DNA from: Paramacrobiotus metropolitanus
Lineage: Eukaryota; Tardigrada; Eutardigrada; Parachela; Macrobiotidae
Length of the DNA stretch: 64,000 bases
Assembly (NCBI RefSeq): GCF_019649055.1
Contig: NW_026570274.1
Span: forward strand, 434,001 to 498,000
Reading direction: 5' to 3'
Shown: piece by piece, positions 12,801 through 23,282 of the stretch
Numbering within the stretch: position 1 is the stretch's first letter
Layout: each line of letters begins with the position of its first letter
The notes under the pieces: generated by a model
The model's input: the letters and a program-made list of their open reading frames with translations, nothing else
Told to the model about the DNA's origin: nothing
Databases searched by the model: none
Made by a program: the position numbers and the translations under genes

Positions 12801-13183
12801 GCGGCGGCAAAGGCTGAACAGGATAAGGTAACCAAGTACCAGAACATCACCCCGGACTACCTGTTAAGCGCTCTGGGCTTTGAAACGCTAGGACCAAACG
12901 GACCGGAAGCTTCCCGCCTGCTGACGGAAGTGGGTAGAAGGGTACGGCAAGAAACTGGCGAGGCAAGAGCACCGGAATACCTGCGCCAACGTATCAGCAT
13001 AGAAATCCAGCGCGGGAACGCGGCCTCCGTTCAGGGAACAGCTCCACCGGGAGCAAATTTAGATCAGTTGTTCTCTGTTCTTAGACCTCCCGAGGCTGTT
13101 TTCTGCTGATTGAGTGTACTGCGTTGTGATGTTAACTGTCGTGTATAAGCTAAATGTACGTTACTGTTGAAAAACATAATTAC
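9872..13183 (+). mobile_element. Non-LTR retrotransposon of the restriction-like-endonuclease (R2-type) group
   Basis: A 3.3 kb LINE inserted in exon 2 of the LRR pseudogene and flanked by the direct repeat ATCTATTGCA (9862-9871 and 13184-13193). Removing the element and one repeat joins the exon seamlessly by comparison with the paralogue. It encodes, in order, a C2H2 finger, a reverse transcriptase and a C-terminal zinc knuckle with a PD-(D/E)XK-like endonuclease: the layout of R2/NeSL-like elements that use a restriction-like enzyme for target-primed reverse transcription. It is on +, antisense to the host gene. The 3' end has no long poly(A), only an AT-rich tail (aaaaacataattac). Confidence 0.9.
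10201..13109 (+). pseudogene. LINE polyprotein: C2H2 finger, reverse transcriptase, restriction-like endonuclease (frameshifted)
   Basis: From the ATG at 10201 the protein begins MPNNLQCPKC and contains one C2H2-type finger (CPKC...H...C, residues about 7-30). The frame shifts near 10600. The reverse transcriptase follows: APxDGMRP-like GPDGMRPQYL, then PIAVGFCLRRI, QLGFATKGGVEAAVH, motif A LKLDVKNAFNS, motif B GIQQGDPLGPLLY and catalytic FLDDD near 11581 (a variant of the Y/F-x-DD box). A stop interrupts at 11967-11969, and further frame changes occur near 12400 and 12660. The C-terminus has a zinc knuckle (CICG...HGLSC), then RPDG, WDVTCVCT and SH, typical of the endonuclease of this LINE group. 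In the related copy at 32.7 kb the corresponding triplet is VDT. With three frame breaks and one stop this copy cannot make the protein. Confidence 0.88.
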
Positions 13184-13193
13184 ATCTATTGCA
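13184..13193. repeat. Target-site duplication, right copy
   Basis: ATCTATTGCA at the 3' end of the LINE, followed directly by host exon sequence (ttccgcttcgctta) shared with the intact paralogue. Confidence 0.9.
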
Positions 13194-13624
13194 TTCCGCT
13201 TCGCTTATGGGTAGGCCGTCGAATGCAGGGAAGTCACCTTGAGCTACGACAAAACGAGCTACAACTTTCTATCGGTAAAATCTTGTCGCGATCGCTTCTG
13301 CTGGTTTAAAAACGAACACCCGGACCAGACCCGGTTACACGACTGACCTGCTGAGAAATTCCATAGTAGGTGTACACTGACTAGGAAGGGCAGCAAGCGC
13401 GATGATAACCTCCTTTCCATAATATTGATGCAAATTAAAAGTGTTACTCCGTTTCCGGCTAGGCACTTATACCAGCCAAAGAAGGAATTCTTTTGAGAGG
13501 GAAGGTGCGAATAAGCTCCGTGAAGAATGCAAAATATGTGGTTGTTGTATCGTGGTGTAATTTGCACCGAGCGCGAAACGCGAGGTGTTGCAATAAGTCT
13601 TCGTCAAGAGCCTAAAATTGGCGC

Positions 13625-13995
13625 GCGCTCAAGCTCTGACTCAGACTCTGACCGCTCAAAGTCTGACTCTGACTGTCCAAACTCTGACTCTGACTCTGAC
13701 TGAATAACCTAACCTAAGAATAACCTAAAAAATTTAAGAAAACTAAGAAACCTAAGAAACCTAAGAAACTTAAGAAACCTAAGAAACCTAAGAATAACCT
13801 AAGAATAACCTAAGAATAACCTAAGAAACCTAAGAAACCTAAGAGACCTAAGAAACCTTAGAAACCTAAGAAACCTATTAAGAAACCTAAGAAACCTTCA
13901 GAGTCAGAGTCAGACTTTGAGCGGTCAGAGTCAGACTTTGAGTAGTCAGAGTCAGAGTTTGAGTGGTCAGAATCAGAGTCAGAGTCAGAGTTGGA
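13625..13995. repeat. Palindromic minisatellite: TCTGAC arrays flanking a CCTAAGAAAC satellite
   Basis: Left arm 13629-13702 consists of TCTGAC-type hexamers. The right arm 13898-13993 has the same motif in inverse orientation (GTCAGA), including the shared CGCTCAAAG / CTTTGAGCG interruption. Between them, 13725-13895 holds about fifteen imperfect copies of a ~10-bp unit CCTAAGAAAC, with variants AATAACCTAAG. Translated on the minus strand the right arm gives Ser-Asp dipeptides, but no gene model supports it being coding. The central satellite also occurs at 34.3, 36.5, 38.6 and 39.2 kb. Confidence 0.85.
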
Positions 13996-14556
13996 GTCTA
14001 GGCCCATAAAGGCCCCCTGATGCCACGAAGAGCGTACGTCACGCTTTTCCAATTCCACAACCCCAATACCATTTTCCAGTGGTATTGGCGCTCGCGCTCG
14101 TGCAATAATGTGGTTCGCAACCACCGCTAGAAGTAGTTTTAATTCTATACTGCAATCTGTGGAAGCTGATTGAAACTGCTTGTTGTTGCACGATAAATCG
14201 GTTAAACCTGTTAAAAACTTAAAATCAGTCGTATCTGTACCCTCTGCTCGGATCGTTTCTTTGCTCGTATCTGTACAAGTCTTGCAAAATATCATTCTGT
14301 GTTCGTACATTACTCTGTAAAATGTGCACGTCGTGCATACAGTGCACAAATTACAAAATTTATGCATTCACTAAAAGCTTCTATACATTTACCAGTTCTG
14401 TACAGATAGGTAAGTAATAATTAAACGCCACTCTTCTAACGTTTGTCAAATGACTCTGTATTTATTCTGTACAATTGCTCCCTGGGTAAGACCAGAAGAA
14501 GGCAGATCATGCAATTTTGTTATTTAGTTATCCACCAATGCTCTACAGCTACTTCG

Positions 14557-15612
14557 TTAGCGACGAAGTAGATATTTCGCATTTCCAAAAATTTCGCTAC
14601 AAGCAAAGCGCAAATCCGGTAGCGCTATCAGAAACATAACTGGATCGAATATAGCTTGGACCAGCTTAAAATAATTACCAATACGGAACACGATATCATT
14701 ACGAAAATATCGAAAGAACAGATAAAAAACATTATTCGGCGTCCACGATACCAGTATGCTTAACGTCAGCAAGGTCAGTATGCGAAAAGATCGCGATGAT
14801 ATCTTAATATTAATGCGCTCCACGGCGACTTTATTTGTCGGCGGCGTGCTCAAGTCGCGACAAGACCGATCATCCAATTTTTCCAAGCGAATCTTCACCT
14901 GGATACGTCGCCGCCATCGCAGACGCCGGTAAACGAAGAACGGATACGACAAAACGATAATAAACTGCGGTGTAATGAAGAACGTTATCGACATGCAACT
15001 GATCCACGTTGTAACGACTGGAGAAGTACTAAGTCGGCACATGGAATTCAAATCCTCGGTGCGATGCAATCCATCAATAGCGATGCCCGGCAAAGCACAA
15101 ATCCCAATTAGAATAAATGCCGCTGAACAAAATATCCCACCAAATTTACTGGAATGGTGTCGTTTGTAATGCACCGGAAATGCAATGGCCCAGCCGCGAT
15201 TCAGATTAATAAACATATGGGTCACCGGTAATGCGGCCCCTCCCACCACACCCAGATAGTTTTTGATCAGACAAAACGCCGAACTCCAGGAAAGCGGAAA
15301 GGCGTCCTTTAAGGTCATGATTACTGGATTGATGATAATATTCTGCAGGATGTTGGCGGCAGCAACAAAAATGACGTAAACACTGAACGGTGTCCGCAGT
15401 GAAGCCCTGGTGCGGTAAAGATGAAGAAGAAATCCGTTGGTAACGTATACCATAACGCATAAAGTGCATGTTGCAATTTGGATGGAAGTCCAGTTGTTAT
15501 ATAAGTAAAATCGAGTGCGGAAAGGCACAGTGGTGTTCATACTGTCACAAGAATTGTGGGGCATTTTCGCACGTTGATAAAAGAATTTAAACTTGGTACT
15601 GGGGACTCTCAT
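14557..15612 (-). CDS. Class A (rhodopsin-like) GPCR, single exon
   Basis: A 351-residue seven-helix receptor with an intronless coding frame. Asn-linked sites lie in the N-terminus (NTT, NWT). TM1 is CVMVYVTNGFLLHLY. TM2 is in ANILQNIIINPVIM and lacks the usual LAxxD. TM3 starts at a conserved Cys and ends NLNRGWAIAFPVHY, so the DRY box is NRG. The ECL2 Cys is in SMCRLS. TM5 is in ITPQFIIVLSYPFFVYRRL. TM6 is LTLLTLSILVSWTPNN (CWxP replaced by SWTP). TM7 ends IFDPVMFL in place of NPxxY. It is 58-60% similar by eye to the gene at 43162-44166. It lies 1.4 kb downstream of, and co-oriented with, the secreted LRR gene, an arrangement repeated in decayed form at 7.5-13.4 kb. Ligand unknown; a peptide or orphan receptor is likely. 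An internal ATG (MPHNS..) is an alternative start. Confidence 0.88.
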   Translation of the reverse strand: MRVPSTKFKFFYQRAKMPHNSCDSMNTTVPFRTRFYLYNNWTSIQIATCTLCVMVYVTNGFLLHLYRTRASLRTPFSVYVIFVAAANILQNIIINPVIMTLKDAFPLSWSSAFCLIKNYLGVVGGAALPVTHMFINLNRGWAIAFPVHYKRHHSSKFGGIFCSAAFILIGICALPGIAIDGLHRTEDLNSMCRLSTSPVVTTWISCMSITFFITPQFIIVLSYPFFVYRRLRWRRRIQVKIRLEKLDDRSCRDLSTPPTNKVAVERINIKISSRSFRILTLLTLSILVSWTPNNVFYLFFRYFRNDIVFRIGNYFKLVQAIFDPVMFLIALPDLRFACSEIFGNAKYLLRR

Positions 15613-16604
15613 GGCAATGACGGTTTGATCGACCCACTGTTATGCATGAAAGACGCCGGCACTATCTTTTAATAAAATAATCGTCATGATTAAAACCATG
15701 ATTAACTTAGTTGGACAAGACAATGCAGTACTTCGGATTTCATAGGGAATCAGAGTCCGGATTACGTCAAGGTTAATGTGAGAAAGGTCTGCGTGGGCGC
15801 AAAGTCATATGCGGGCACGGAATCAGGATTAATCACACGACATTAGCTTTATGCAGCATTCATGCTCCCGCAGTGTAAGTGCTTGTGTCATGTGGTGTCA
15901 CTGGTTTGCGTGAAAAGTTGAGTTTGGTATATTAGAGGTATTCGGGTTTCAATAATAAAACCGTAAAATCATGTGAATTATTAGCAAATTAAAGTACGAG
16001 TTAAGTTTAAGCGCGGCTATGGGGTCGTAATGTAATTTCTGTGAAACACCATCTTCTTAATTTTGCAGAATTTGTGGTCGTATTTGTGCATGTCAAAATA
16101 ACTGGATTAAGTATTGATTATCCTGGTTGATGCCTTTGACAGCAGCGCAGCCAGACTAAGGACCCCAGAGAGGCCGCGAAGGTGCAGCTGGGGAGTAAAA
16201 TGACGTCGGAGGGCGAGTGGTCACAAGCTAATTAATATCTATTTAAGATTTATTTACAATAATGTAAGCCGAACTGTACAGTGTCACGCCCATACCGTTA
16301 CTTTGACCGTGGATACCGGTTTAATATTAAATTAGGATAACCTATTACCGAATAAAATTTGATTAATTACTCAATTTTCTGTGTTAATTCAAGCTGTGTA
16401 ACGCCCATTAAAGAGACTAACGTTCCAAGGCAACAATTGTTTTCTTTCAATCGTGCACACGCATTCCGGACAATTAATTAATTTTTTTAATTTTGATCGC
16501 CAGCAGCTGGACTAATGCGCAGAAATGCATGTATACTTCATATGGCTAATAAGGAGCTTTTGCAGCTGCTACAGTATCTGGATAATCAGCCGCAATAATT
16601 ACCG

Positions 16605-16851
16605 TACGAGGATGCACGCAGTCAAACCGACAGTAAATTTTTTCGGCGAGACCAACCGACAACCGTGCACATAGTGCAAGCGACTGCCAACCATCCACGG
16701 ATGGCTGTCACCTGTATCACGCATACAGTGCAAACAATACGTCCCTTCCACGGGTGGCTGTTATGTGAAAAAATAATCCACTTGTGAGCGTGGTTGTCGG
16801 TTGGTCTCGCTGAAAAAATTTACTGTCGGTTCGACTGCGCGCATCCTCGTA
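16605..16851. mobile_element. Inverted-repeat element (hairpin MITE)
   Basis: About 60-bp arms, 16605-16671 and 16787-16851, are inverted copies with a handful of mismatches. The left arm starts tacgaggatgcacgcagtca and the right ends with the complement. The ~115 bp between them hold no frame. TA dinucleotides border both ends. It sits between the GPCR and LRR genes of the intact pair. Confidence 0.75.
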
Positions 16852-17003
16852 TGTATGTAATCTGCTTTTAATCTCATGGCTCTTAAGCTCAAGCTTTATT
16901 AATTTTTCGTTTAATAGTATCGATAACGAGAAACTGTTAACGTTAAATCGTACCAGGTATGAGTACACGTAAGGTCAATATACCATATTCCAAGTTTCTG
17001 ACC

Positions 17004-18153
17004 TTATTTGCAATGAGCGTTAACAGAAAATCTGAGACCGGTTCTGTCTTTAAACTCTCCCTGCTCGATAAACAATGTCGGCGAAGCGCAGTCAACGGCA
17101 TAGAAAGCTGTCGATCTGAATACGCGGTTACTCAGACGGTTGCCGATAACGTACAGTTCACCTTCGTCCCGATCACTGAGCAGATAAGGATGGGCGTCCA
17201 GCCAGTTGCGCAGCCAGGCGTAGTCGCAATCACAATGGATCTTGCGGACGGCCGCTACATTTAAATCCGAATCTGAAGCATTACTTCCCCGTAAGGCATT
17301 CGCACCAAGCCGGTTCTCCAACGCGAGCGACCTTAGTTCGGGAAGATTCTTAAACGTATCAGGCTCGATGGACGCGATGGATGTCAGGAAGAAGTCCAGG
17401 CTTCTCAGATGTGTGAAGGGCGCAAAGTCGCTTTTTTTGACCACCAAACCGTCCTTGCAGCTGGAGATTTGTAAGTACAAAAGGTTCGATAAGGGTAGTG
17501 CGCCAATGCGGTATGTTGTTGACTGGTCTTTACAGTTCATCAGATACAACTCAATGACTTGTTTCTTAATGGGATCGACAGTTTCAGGAGACAGTTTGAA
17601 AGAATCGAACACTTCGCTGTAAAACACTCTGACTGCTCGGTTTGGGTTTGCACGGGAAATGCTTGTGGCTGTGTCCAAAACTTCCTGTAAAACATACCAA
17701 AAGGTTTCGAAATTTCGTTAGTTACCCAGGTCCGATTGTGAATTATAGAATTTTTCTTCGAGATTGCTAAAGAATTTCCCACCTGATCTGTTGCATTGTG
17801 GTAGCATTCAAGACCCTTAACACTGGTATTCACTTTGGTCATCCGTGCATACGATTCGCGGCAATTTGCCATTCCTTTCCAGCAGTTGTTCCTCGGTAAG
17901 GTGTTGCATTCCGCTTCGCTTACCGGCTGCCCCTCGAATGCAGGCAAAGCACTTTGCCCTACAAAGACAAACGAACTTTTTGCCTACTTAGCCATTTACC
18001 TTTGAAATTTTTTTCGATTCGTTCTTGTTGAGACCGCTCTAGTTGCTTTAATACAACAAATACGACTTTTCGTGACAAACCTGCTGCGAAATTCCATATT
18101 AAATGTAAACCGACTGCCAGGAGTAATAATCGTAATAAGGCCCTATTTTCCAT
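17004..18153 (-). CDS. Secreted leucine-rich-repeat protein with C-terminal cysteine cap
   Basis: Predicted 309-residue extracellular protein. Exon 1 (18081-18153) encodes a signal peptide, MENRALLRLLLLAVGLHLIW followed by NFAAG. Exon 2 (17783-17958) encodes a Cys-rich N-terminal segment (AEC...NNCWKGMANCRESY...LECYHNATDQ). Exon 3 (17004-17684) holds about three LRRs (LRSLDFFLTSIASIEPDTFKN, LPELRSLALE) and an LRRCT-type cap (IHCDCDYAWLRNWLDAHPYL...CASP), ending SVNAHCK. Intron phases are 1 and 0. The stop follows the cap directly, with no transmembrane helix or GPI signal, so the protein is probably secreted or part of a complex. Its partner may be the GPCR 1.4 kb downstream on the same strand. 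A split LGR-type receptor is an alternative view. No specific family name can be given. Confidence 0.82.
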
Positions 18154-18839
18154 GCTAATTCGCAGCGGGTTGTTCTGCTGTTTCCCGGTCTATGTTGGAT
18201 CAAAAGTGTAAAAAATTTATCGGATGTTAGCTGGTAGCTTTTGTTGAAACCTGTATTGCGAAGACAAAGTGTGATGCTCATCATTCACTTGGTTTCACCG
18301 GATTCCACACTAGCCGTAGGGAATGCGTGATTAAGCTTTGCTAACCAACCTATCAATTTCGGCGTACCTTAATTTTGATTGTTTTTCTAATTGCCTTTCT
18401 GGCTAGCTGCCGAAATTAATCATCATGGCATGGTTTATTCTCCACACTAATGTGAACAGTAAGTACCTGCTACATGTTAAAACGCCAAAGTGCAAGCAGA
18501 CCCGCAGGATGCAAACGGCCGCATTCATATTGTGATTAAAAAATAATCGTTTTATTAATTACTATAGGTTGTTTTATTACTATTCAAATGTACAATATAA
18601 GCAGGATTTAAAAAACAACCCCAGAACTTGAACTGCGTACATATTATTTCTTATGCAACACCGCTTTCCTGTAATTTCAAACGTGGCTTCATCTGTATGT
18701 ATTGTACGTCTATTTTAGTATCGCTTTGTAAAGCACATCAAAGAAATCTGGCATACGTATAATATAGCATTTATCCGTCACTCTGCAACTAGTCGTAAAA
18801 TACCGTACATGCGGCTGTAAGAAAAGATTAAATTGCATA

Positions 18840-19560
18840 TTTTACTTCACCCCCTGCATATTTTACTATCACCATTTTACTAATCTTCCAAAACTTTTAC
18901 TTACTATTAACCCAAAAATTTTTGAAATACTTACTATTACTTACTATTCCCATTTTTCCCAACCAATTACTTACTAATTATACTAAATAAATTTAATTTA
19001 ATTATTAATTTAATGTTATTATCATTTTTGGGACGCTTGTGCATTTCATGAAGGAATCAAAATGTACTTACTGTATTTTATGCGAATCTATGGTGTAAAG
19101 GCAGAATCTAACAGAACAACTATCTGTATGCTGCACAATCTGCTTGCCAGGCTGCTGCTGCATTGCAGTGTTTCAAATCCTATAATTATAAGTACTTTAC
19201 GTAACCGCAGTTTCGGGTCGGCGGTACATTGCGTTTACGTGAGCAGCATACCACCGTCTGTTAAGGCACCAACTTTAGGCTATGCATCACCGTTAATGAT
19301 GAACCTGCCCTAGTACATCAATGAGTCTTCTGGTTATTCGAAAAAATTCGATTAGTAAATGAATTAGTAAATAACTTTTTTTAGCGAAAGCCAAATCTTA
19401 CTATTTACTTACTATTTACTATTGTAGCTGAATATTTACTTACTTTTACTAATCTTGCTTGTAAAACTTTACTGTTTACTACACATTTAATTTTAGGGAA
19501 GCTTTTACTAATTAAATAGCATTTATTTAGTTTTATTTAGTAGCACACCACTAATTTACT
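18840..19560. repeat. Low-complexity TTACT-rich tracts
   Basis: Two stretches (18840-19010 and 19360-19530) are dominated by irregular repeats of TTACT / TTACTAT. Similar but shorter tracts occur near 24717-24760. They look like simple sequence downstream of the GPCR cluster. No gene is seen in 18154-19550. Confidence 0.55.
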
Positions 19561-20815
19561 CCAGTCCGGAAATTCCGTCGAAATAATTTGTGAAGGGCGC
19601 TGCGGTATTCTGCACTCATGATTAACAGAAAAACCTACGGTAAAACCCATCATTTCATAATCATATATACAGAGAACAAGCATATTGATCGCCGCAATGG
19701 GAAATCACGAAAATTCCATAATGCTTTATGTACTTACCGGTACCGTAAGAAATCCAAGCGGAAATAAAACCCGTGAGAATAATTGCAGTGGTACCGATGT
19801 AAAGAATACTTTGGGTGCCACGCCTAGAATTACCGGTATGGGCAGGAAGGAAAGCAGACTGACAAAGAAGATGACGAAGGACATTTTCGTGATGGCGGTG
19901 GCTGCTCTTTCGGTTGACATGCCGGATATGTCCGAATTCTGCTGTGCTAGCTTTTTGATTCGCAGCGCAGAAGACAGGACAAAGTACGAAACAACGGTTA
20001 CCGCGATGGGAATGAATACACCAAGTGATTATTATTGTTGTGCATTTCCAAATGGTCCAGTAGGCGCATAACTACATCCTCCCAGGGAGTTTTTGATGTA
20101 CCCTCCTGCTAATCCGAAGCATCCAGGTAAAGCGAGAAAAAACCCGAAAATGGTGGCAAATATTATCTGGTAGCTATTGGATTTATTGGTGGTAAATGAT
20201 GCGTAGCAGTGGGGCAACATCAAGGCAGCGAAACGATTGATGGCAACCATGGCATCCAGTAAATTAAGAACCTACTTTTAAAAGTCGATCAGTCACCGTA
20301 CCTCAGCCACGTGGTATAATTTTGCTTGATGTCAGATAATAATTTTCGGTGCTAATTGTTACAACATGTACTACTGTACATTTACGCTGTCTTCACCAAC
20401 ACCAACTTCTACTGTCAACTTGCTGCGTTTTGCTGTTGGGTGCGGACTTACGTGTATCAAGCTTTGAAAAAGGTATCGTTCGGCAACGCAAGCGGCTGGC
20501 GGCAAATCCCACTTTTTTATCTGGCTGCCGTACACATAAATGGCTGATAATGAGAAAGGTATCAGGTACATTAAAGCCATTACGAACAATGATGCCGAAA
20601 TGAGAAGTCCCACCCCGGTTCGAAGGCTTTTTTTTATGTAAAATAGTGATCACCAGGAGAAGATTTCCGGCAGCCCCGACAAAACACAGTAAAAGCAAAC
20701 CGGTAGTCCACGCAAAAACTGTCCTTGGCTCAATGAACAATAAAATCACGATGCCAGGCTTTGGACCTGTGGAATTGCGGGTCAGATCACTGTTGTAGAG
20801 GGATGAAACATTCAT
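19551..20815 (-). pseudogene. Three-exon class A GPCR, cluster copy A (frameshift and stops)
   Basis: Same exon plan as copy B. Exon 1 20452-20815, exon 2 19738-20271, exon 3 19551-19634. Exon 1 has one extra A in an eight-base run (plus-strand T at 20628-20635), which shifts the frame after the first helix. Exon 2 carries two in-frame stops from a short (AAT/CAA)-type expansion at about 20034-20040, two codons longer than its paralogues. All four splice junctions are kept (gtaagt donors; tag acceptors). Recognisable parts are IYVYGSQIKKWDLPPAACVA, LDAMVAINRF, LALPGCFGLAGGYIKN and ERAATAITKMSF. Exon 3 ends early compared with copies B-D. Confidence 0.85.
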
Positions 20816-21724
20816 TGTGATTTTTTATATATCCAGTCAGTCGCTTACCTTAAGAATTCTGGTGGTCATGGCTGCTTGGCAAAATAAATACTGCGCTTCG
20901 AAAAATTTTGAATCTGAATGCCTATGAGTGTCGCAACCTGCTTATTCTTTATGCTCAAATTAATTTCCGATTCGGTTATTATTATCTGCATGTCCGGTGA
21001 GGGAGTTCCTGTGGATGTCTTGCGAGAACACGTTTACCAAAAAGGATACGCCTTGTTTCTGTGAGTTGTATTCAGTTTCTTTTCGCGCATTACGGTTTTA
21101 ATTAGAGGTTTTTAAAGGTGATGGATGTATGTGATCGTAATTAGTAACCGATGATTCTCCATCTTTCTCTCGTCTGCTTTCTGTTGTTATTACAGTACTT
21201 ATGTACCGGCTGCAGAAATATTACGTAATTAACCATGTGCCACGCTCCAAAAAATGCCTGTATTCTCGTCAGGCAAGCCGCAAATCATAACCAATTCAGT
21301 CCAGTGGTGTTTTTTGGCCCTAGGTGACTTTTATTAACGTAAAACGTAGTAGTGAATATTGTTCTTCGCCACTGCCGATGTTGCAGTGAAACGGCACCTC
21401 ATTTTGCAAATTCCGGGAAATTACTCTAAATATAAATTTCAATAGTTCTTTAAGCTTTATGAAGAGGTTTTAAGCATAAAACATCAACCCACTTAACTTC
21501 AATAAAAACGGGTGAACCTTTTTTACCTGTTTTGCAGTGAAAGCAAATAAGTGAGGCATGTCCGAATTACAAACGCGTTCACTAAAACTTCAACCATGTC
21601 TGAAAGCAGCTTCTCAAACGGCTGCAACAGTGCTTGTCGAAAACAGTTTTGTGGAAATTTATATTTTATCGTAGAATTGTGAATCAATTCGGATGGCTTT
21701 TTGTGCAAAGATCACCTTAATACG
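20816..21724. other. Intergenic, no gene recognised
   Basis: Spacer between GPCR copies A and B. Short frames only, nothing recognisable on either strand; AT-rich. Confidence 0.4.
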
Positions 21725-23282
21725 TCAGCCTAACGATTTCAAAGCTGTAGGTTTGGCAGCACTGGATGCCATTGTGGAGGGCTGCACTGACGCGCCAAAT
21801 CTGCCATGACAAAGCATTCTGGCAACGCCACTCCGGTACTCCTTGCTCATAGCGAATAATAAAATCTGCAAAAATAATGTCATACCAGTGGCCCATAAAA
21901 TATGTAGCATTATGATGATCAATTTACAGAAGAAATCTCATCCGCACAGTTATATGTATATCCAGACTATCAGCATTACAGTCTCTTTAAAATTAGCTAG
22001 ATCTATATATACCGGTATGAAAAGAAACCCAACAGGATACAACACCCGTGACAGGAGCTGCAACGGAACGGATGCAAAGTAGACTTTCGGTGCGATACCC
22101 ATGAAAACCGGGACAGGCAGAAAGCACAGCAGGTTGACAAAGAATATGAGAAACGATATCTTCGTGATTGCGGTGGCTGCCCGCTCTTTCGAGGACCCCA
22201 CGGCCTGTCTCTCCTGACTGGTGCGCTTCCGGATCTGCAGGCTCAGGGATAAACTGAAGTAAAGCACAATAGTTATGGCAATTGGAATGAATACTCCAAG
22301 AGATTGTTGAACGTCTCCGATTTTTCCGGATGCCGGGTAGCTGCATCCACCTAAACCGTTTTTTATATATCCACCAGCTAGGCCGAAGCAGCCAGGTAAG
22401 GCCAACAGACACCCGGCTACAATGGCTGTGACCATCTGATAACTGTTGGATTTGATGTTTGTCAATATATGGTAGCGGTGTGGAAATGACAGGGCGACGA
22501 AGCGGTTGATGGCGATCATGGCGTCCAGCCAATTCAGGATCTGTACAATTGGTTTCCTTAGTATCATGGAATGCTTACAGTAAAATTAGTCGATTTTAGT
22601 TTTCATTAAGAGCTTTCTGAAATTGTGAAACCTTGAGATATTAGCCGTATTCGTGCTTACCTAATTGCACGATAAAGGACATTACAGAATTTAAACTGCA
22701 GAATTCTGTATTAAAAAATTCTGTATCACAGAATTTTTTAATTTAAAATTACATCGCATTTTTTCTCCGAGTGTTTAACAATGTTTCCACGTCCAGGTAG
22801 ATGCAGAACAGGTGGGTGAACCAATAAATAAAAGTCTAAGACATACTTGTCACAAACTCAAAGTCCAGTTCTTAGAAATTTGGCTAGTCAACGTTGAATA
22901 AAACTGAAGGAAATTACTGACGTACGTGCAGTAAACTTTGGAAGATCAGTCGGTCAGCAATACAGGCAACAGGCGGAACATGCCACTTATTAATTTGACT
23001 TCCGTATATGAAAATGGCGGACATTGGAAACGACACCGAGCACAACAGAGCCATCACCGAGAGTGATGCCGAAATGAGGTGTCCTGCTCCAATGCGCAAT
23101 GATTTCTTTAATAAAATAGTTGCTGCCAAAATAAAATTTCCTAAGCCTCCGGCAAAACACAAAATCAGCAGACATATTGTCCAAACGACAACGCTGGTTG
23201 GGTCAATCCAAATAAGGCTCGGTGGATTTGGCTTGGTCGAATTCCCGGCCAGAGAGCTTACGTTTGTCAAAAAAGTATTCAT
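21725..23282 (-). CDS. Three-exon class A GPCR, cluster copy B (intact)
   Basis: Predicted 341-residue receptor: exon 1 22926-23282, exon 2 22013-22540, exon 3 21725-21865, both introns phase 0. The N-terminus has NVS and NST glycosylation sites. TM1 includes ILCFAGGLGNFILAATILLK (conserved GN). TM2 is in LISASLSVMALLCSVSFPMS. The TM3 Cys is in VACIADR, and the DRY position reads INRFVAL. The ECL2 Cys is in GGCSYPAS. TM5 is LGVFIPIAITIVLYF. TM6 is SFLIFFVNLLCFLPVPVF (CFLP for CWxP). TM7 runs across the last intron as YPVGFLFIPILLFAMSKEYR, without a full NPxxY. The NRF-type TM3 end and AMSxEYR tail recall the moody/Tre1/melatonin-like class A group, but this is only suggestive. It is the only undamaged member of a four-copy cluster and so the likely functional gene. 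Confidence 0.85.

Larger units (their letters stand above)
8992..13420 (-). pseudogene. Secreted LRR protein, dead copy interrupted by a LINE
   Basis: This is the paralogue of the intact gene at 17004-18153, with the same exon plan on the minus strand. Exon 1 (13348-13420, 73 bp) encodes the signal peptide MERRLSSRLLPFLVSVHLLW. Exon 2 is cut by the retroelement into 13184-13243 and 9746-9871. Counting the 10-bp duplication once, exon 2 is 176 bp, exactly the length in the intact paralogue. Exon 3 (8992-9683) encodes the LRRs and the C-terminal cap (IHCDCEYAWVRNWLDAHPYL) but has at least two frameshifts around 9340-9440. So the copy carries lesions besides the insertion. Splice sites are still recognisable (gtcagt, gtaaag donors; tttacag acceptor), which suggests fairly recent inactivation. 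Confidence 0.88.

Noticed and set aside
13858-14367. 169-codon minus-strand frame ending in Ser-Asp repeats
   Set aside because: The Ser-Asp part is the hexamer minisatellite and the last residues are the CCTAAGAAAC satellite read backwards. The remainder has no recognised motif.
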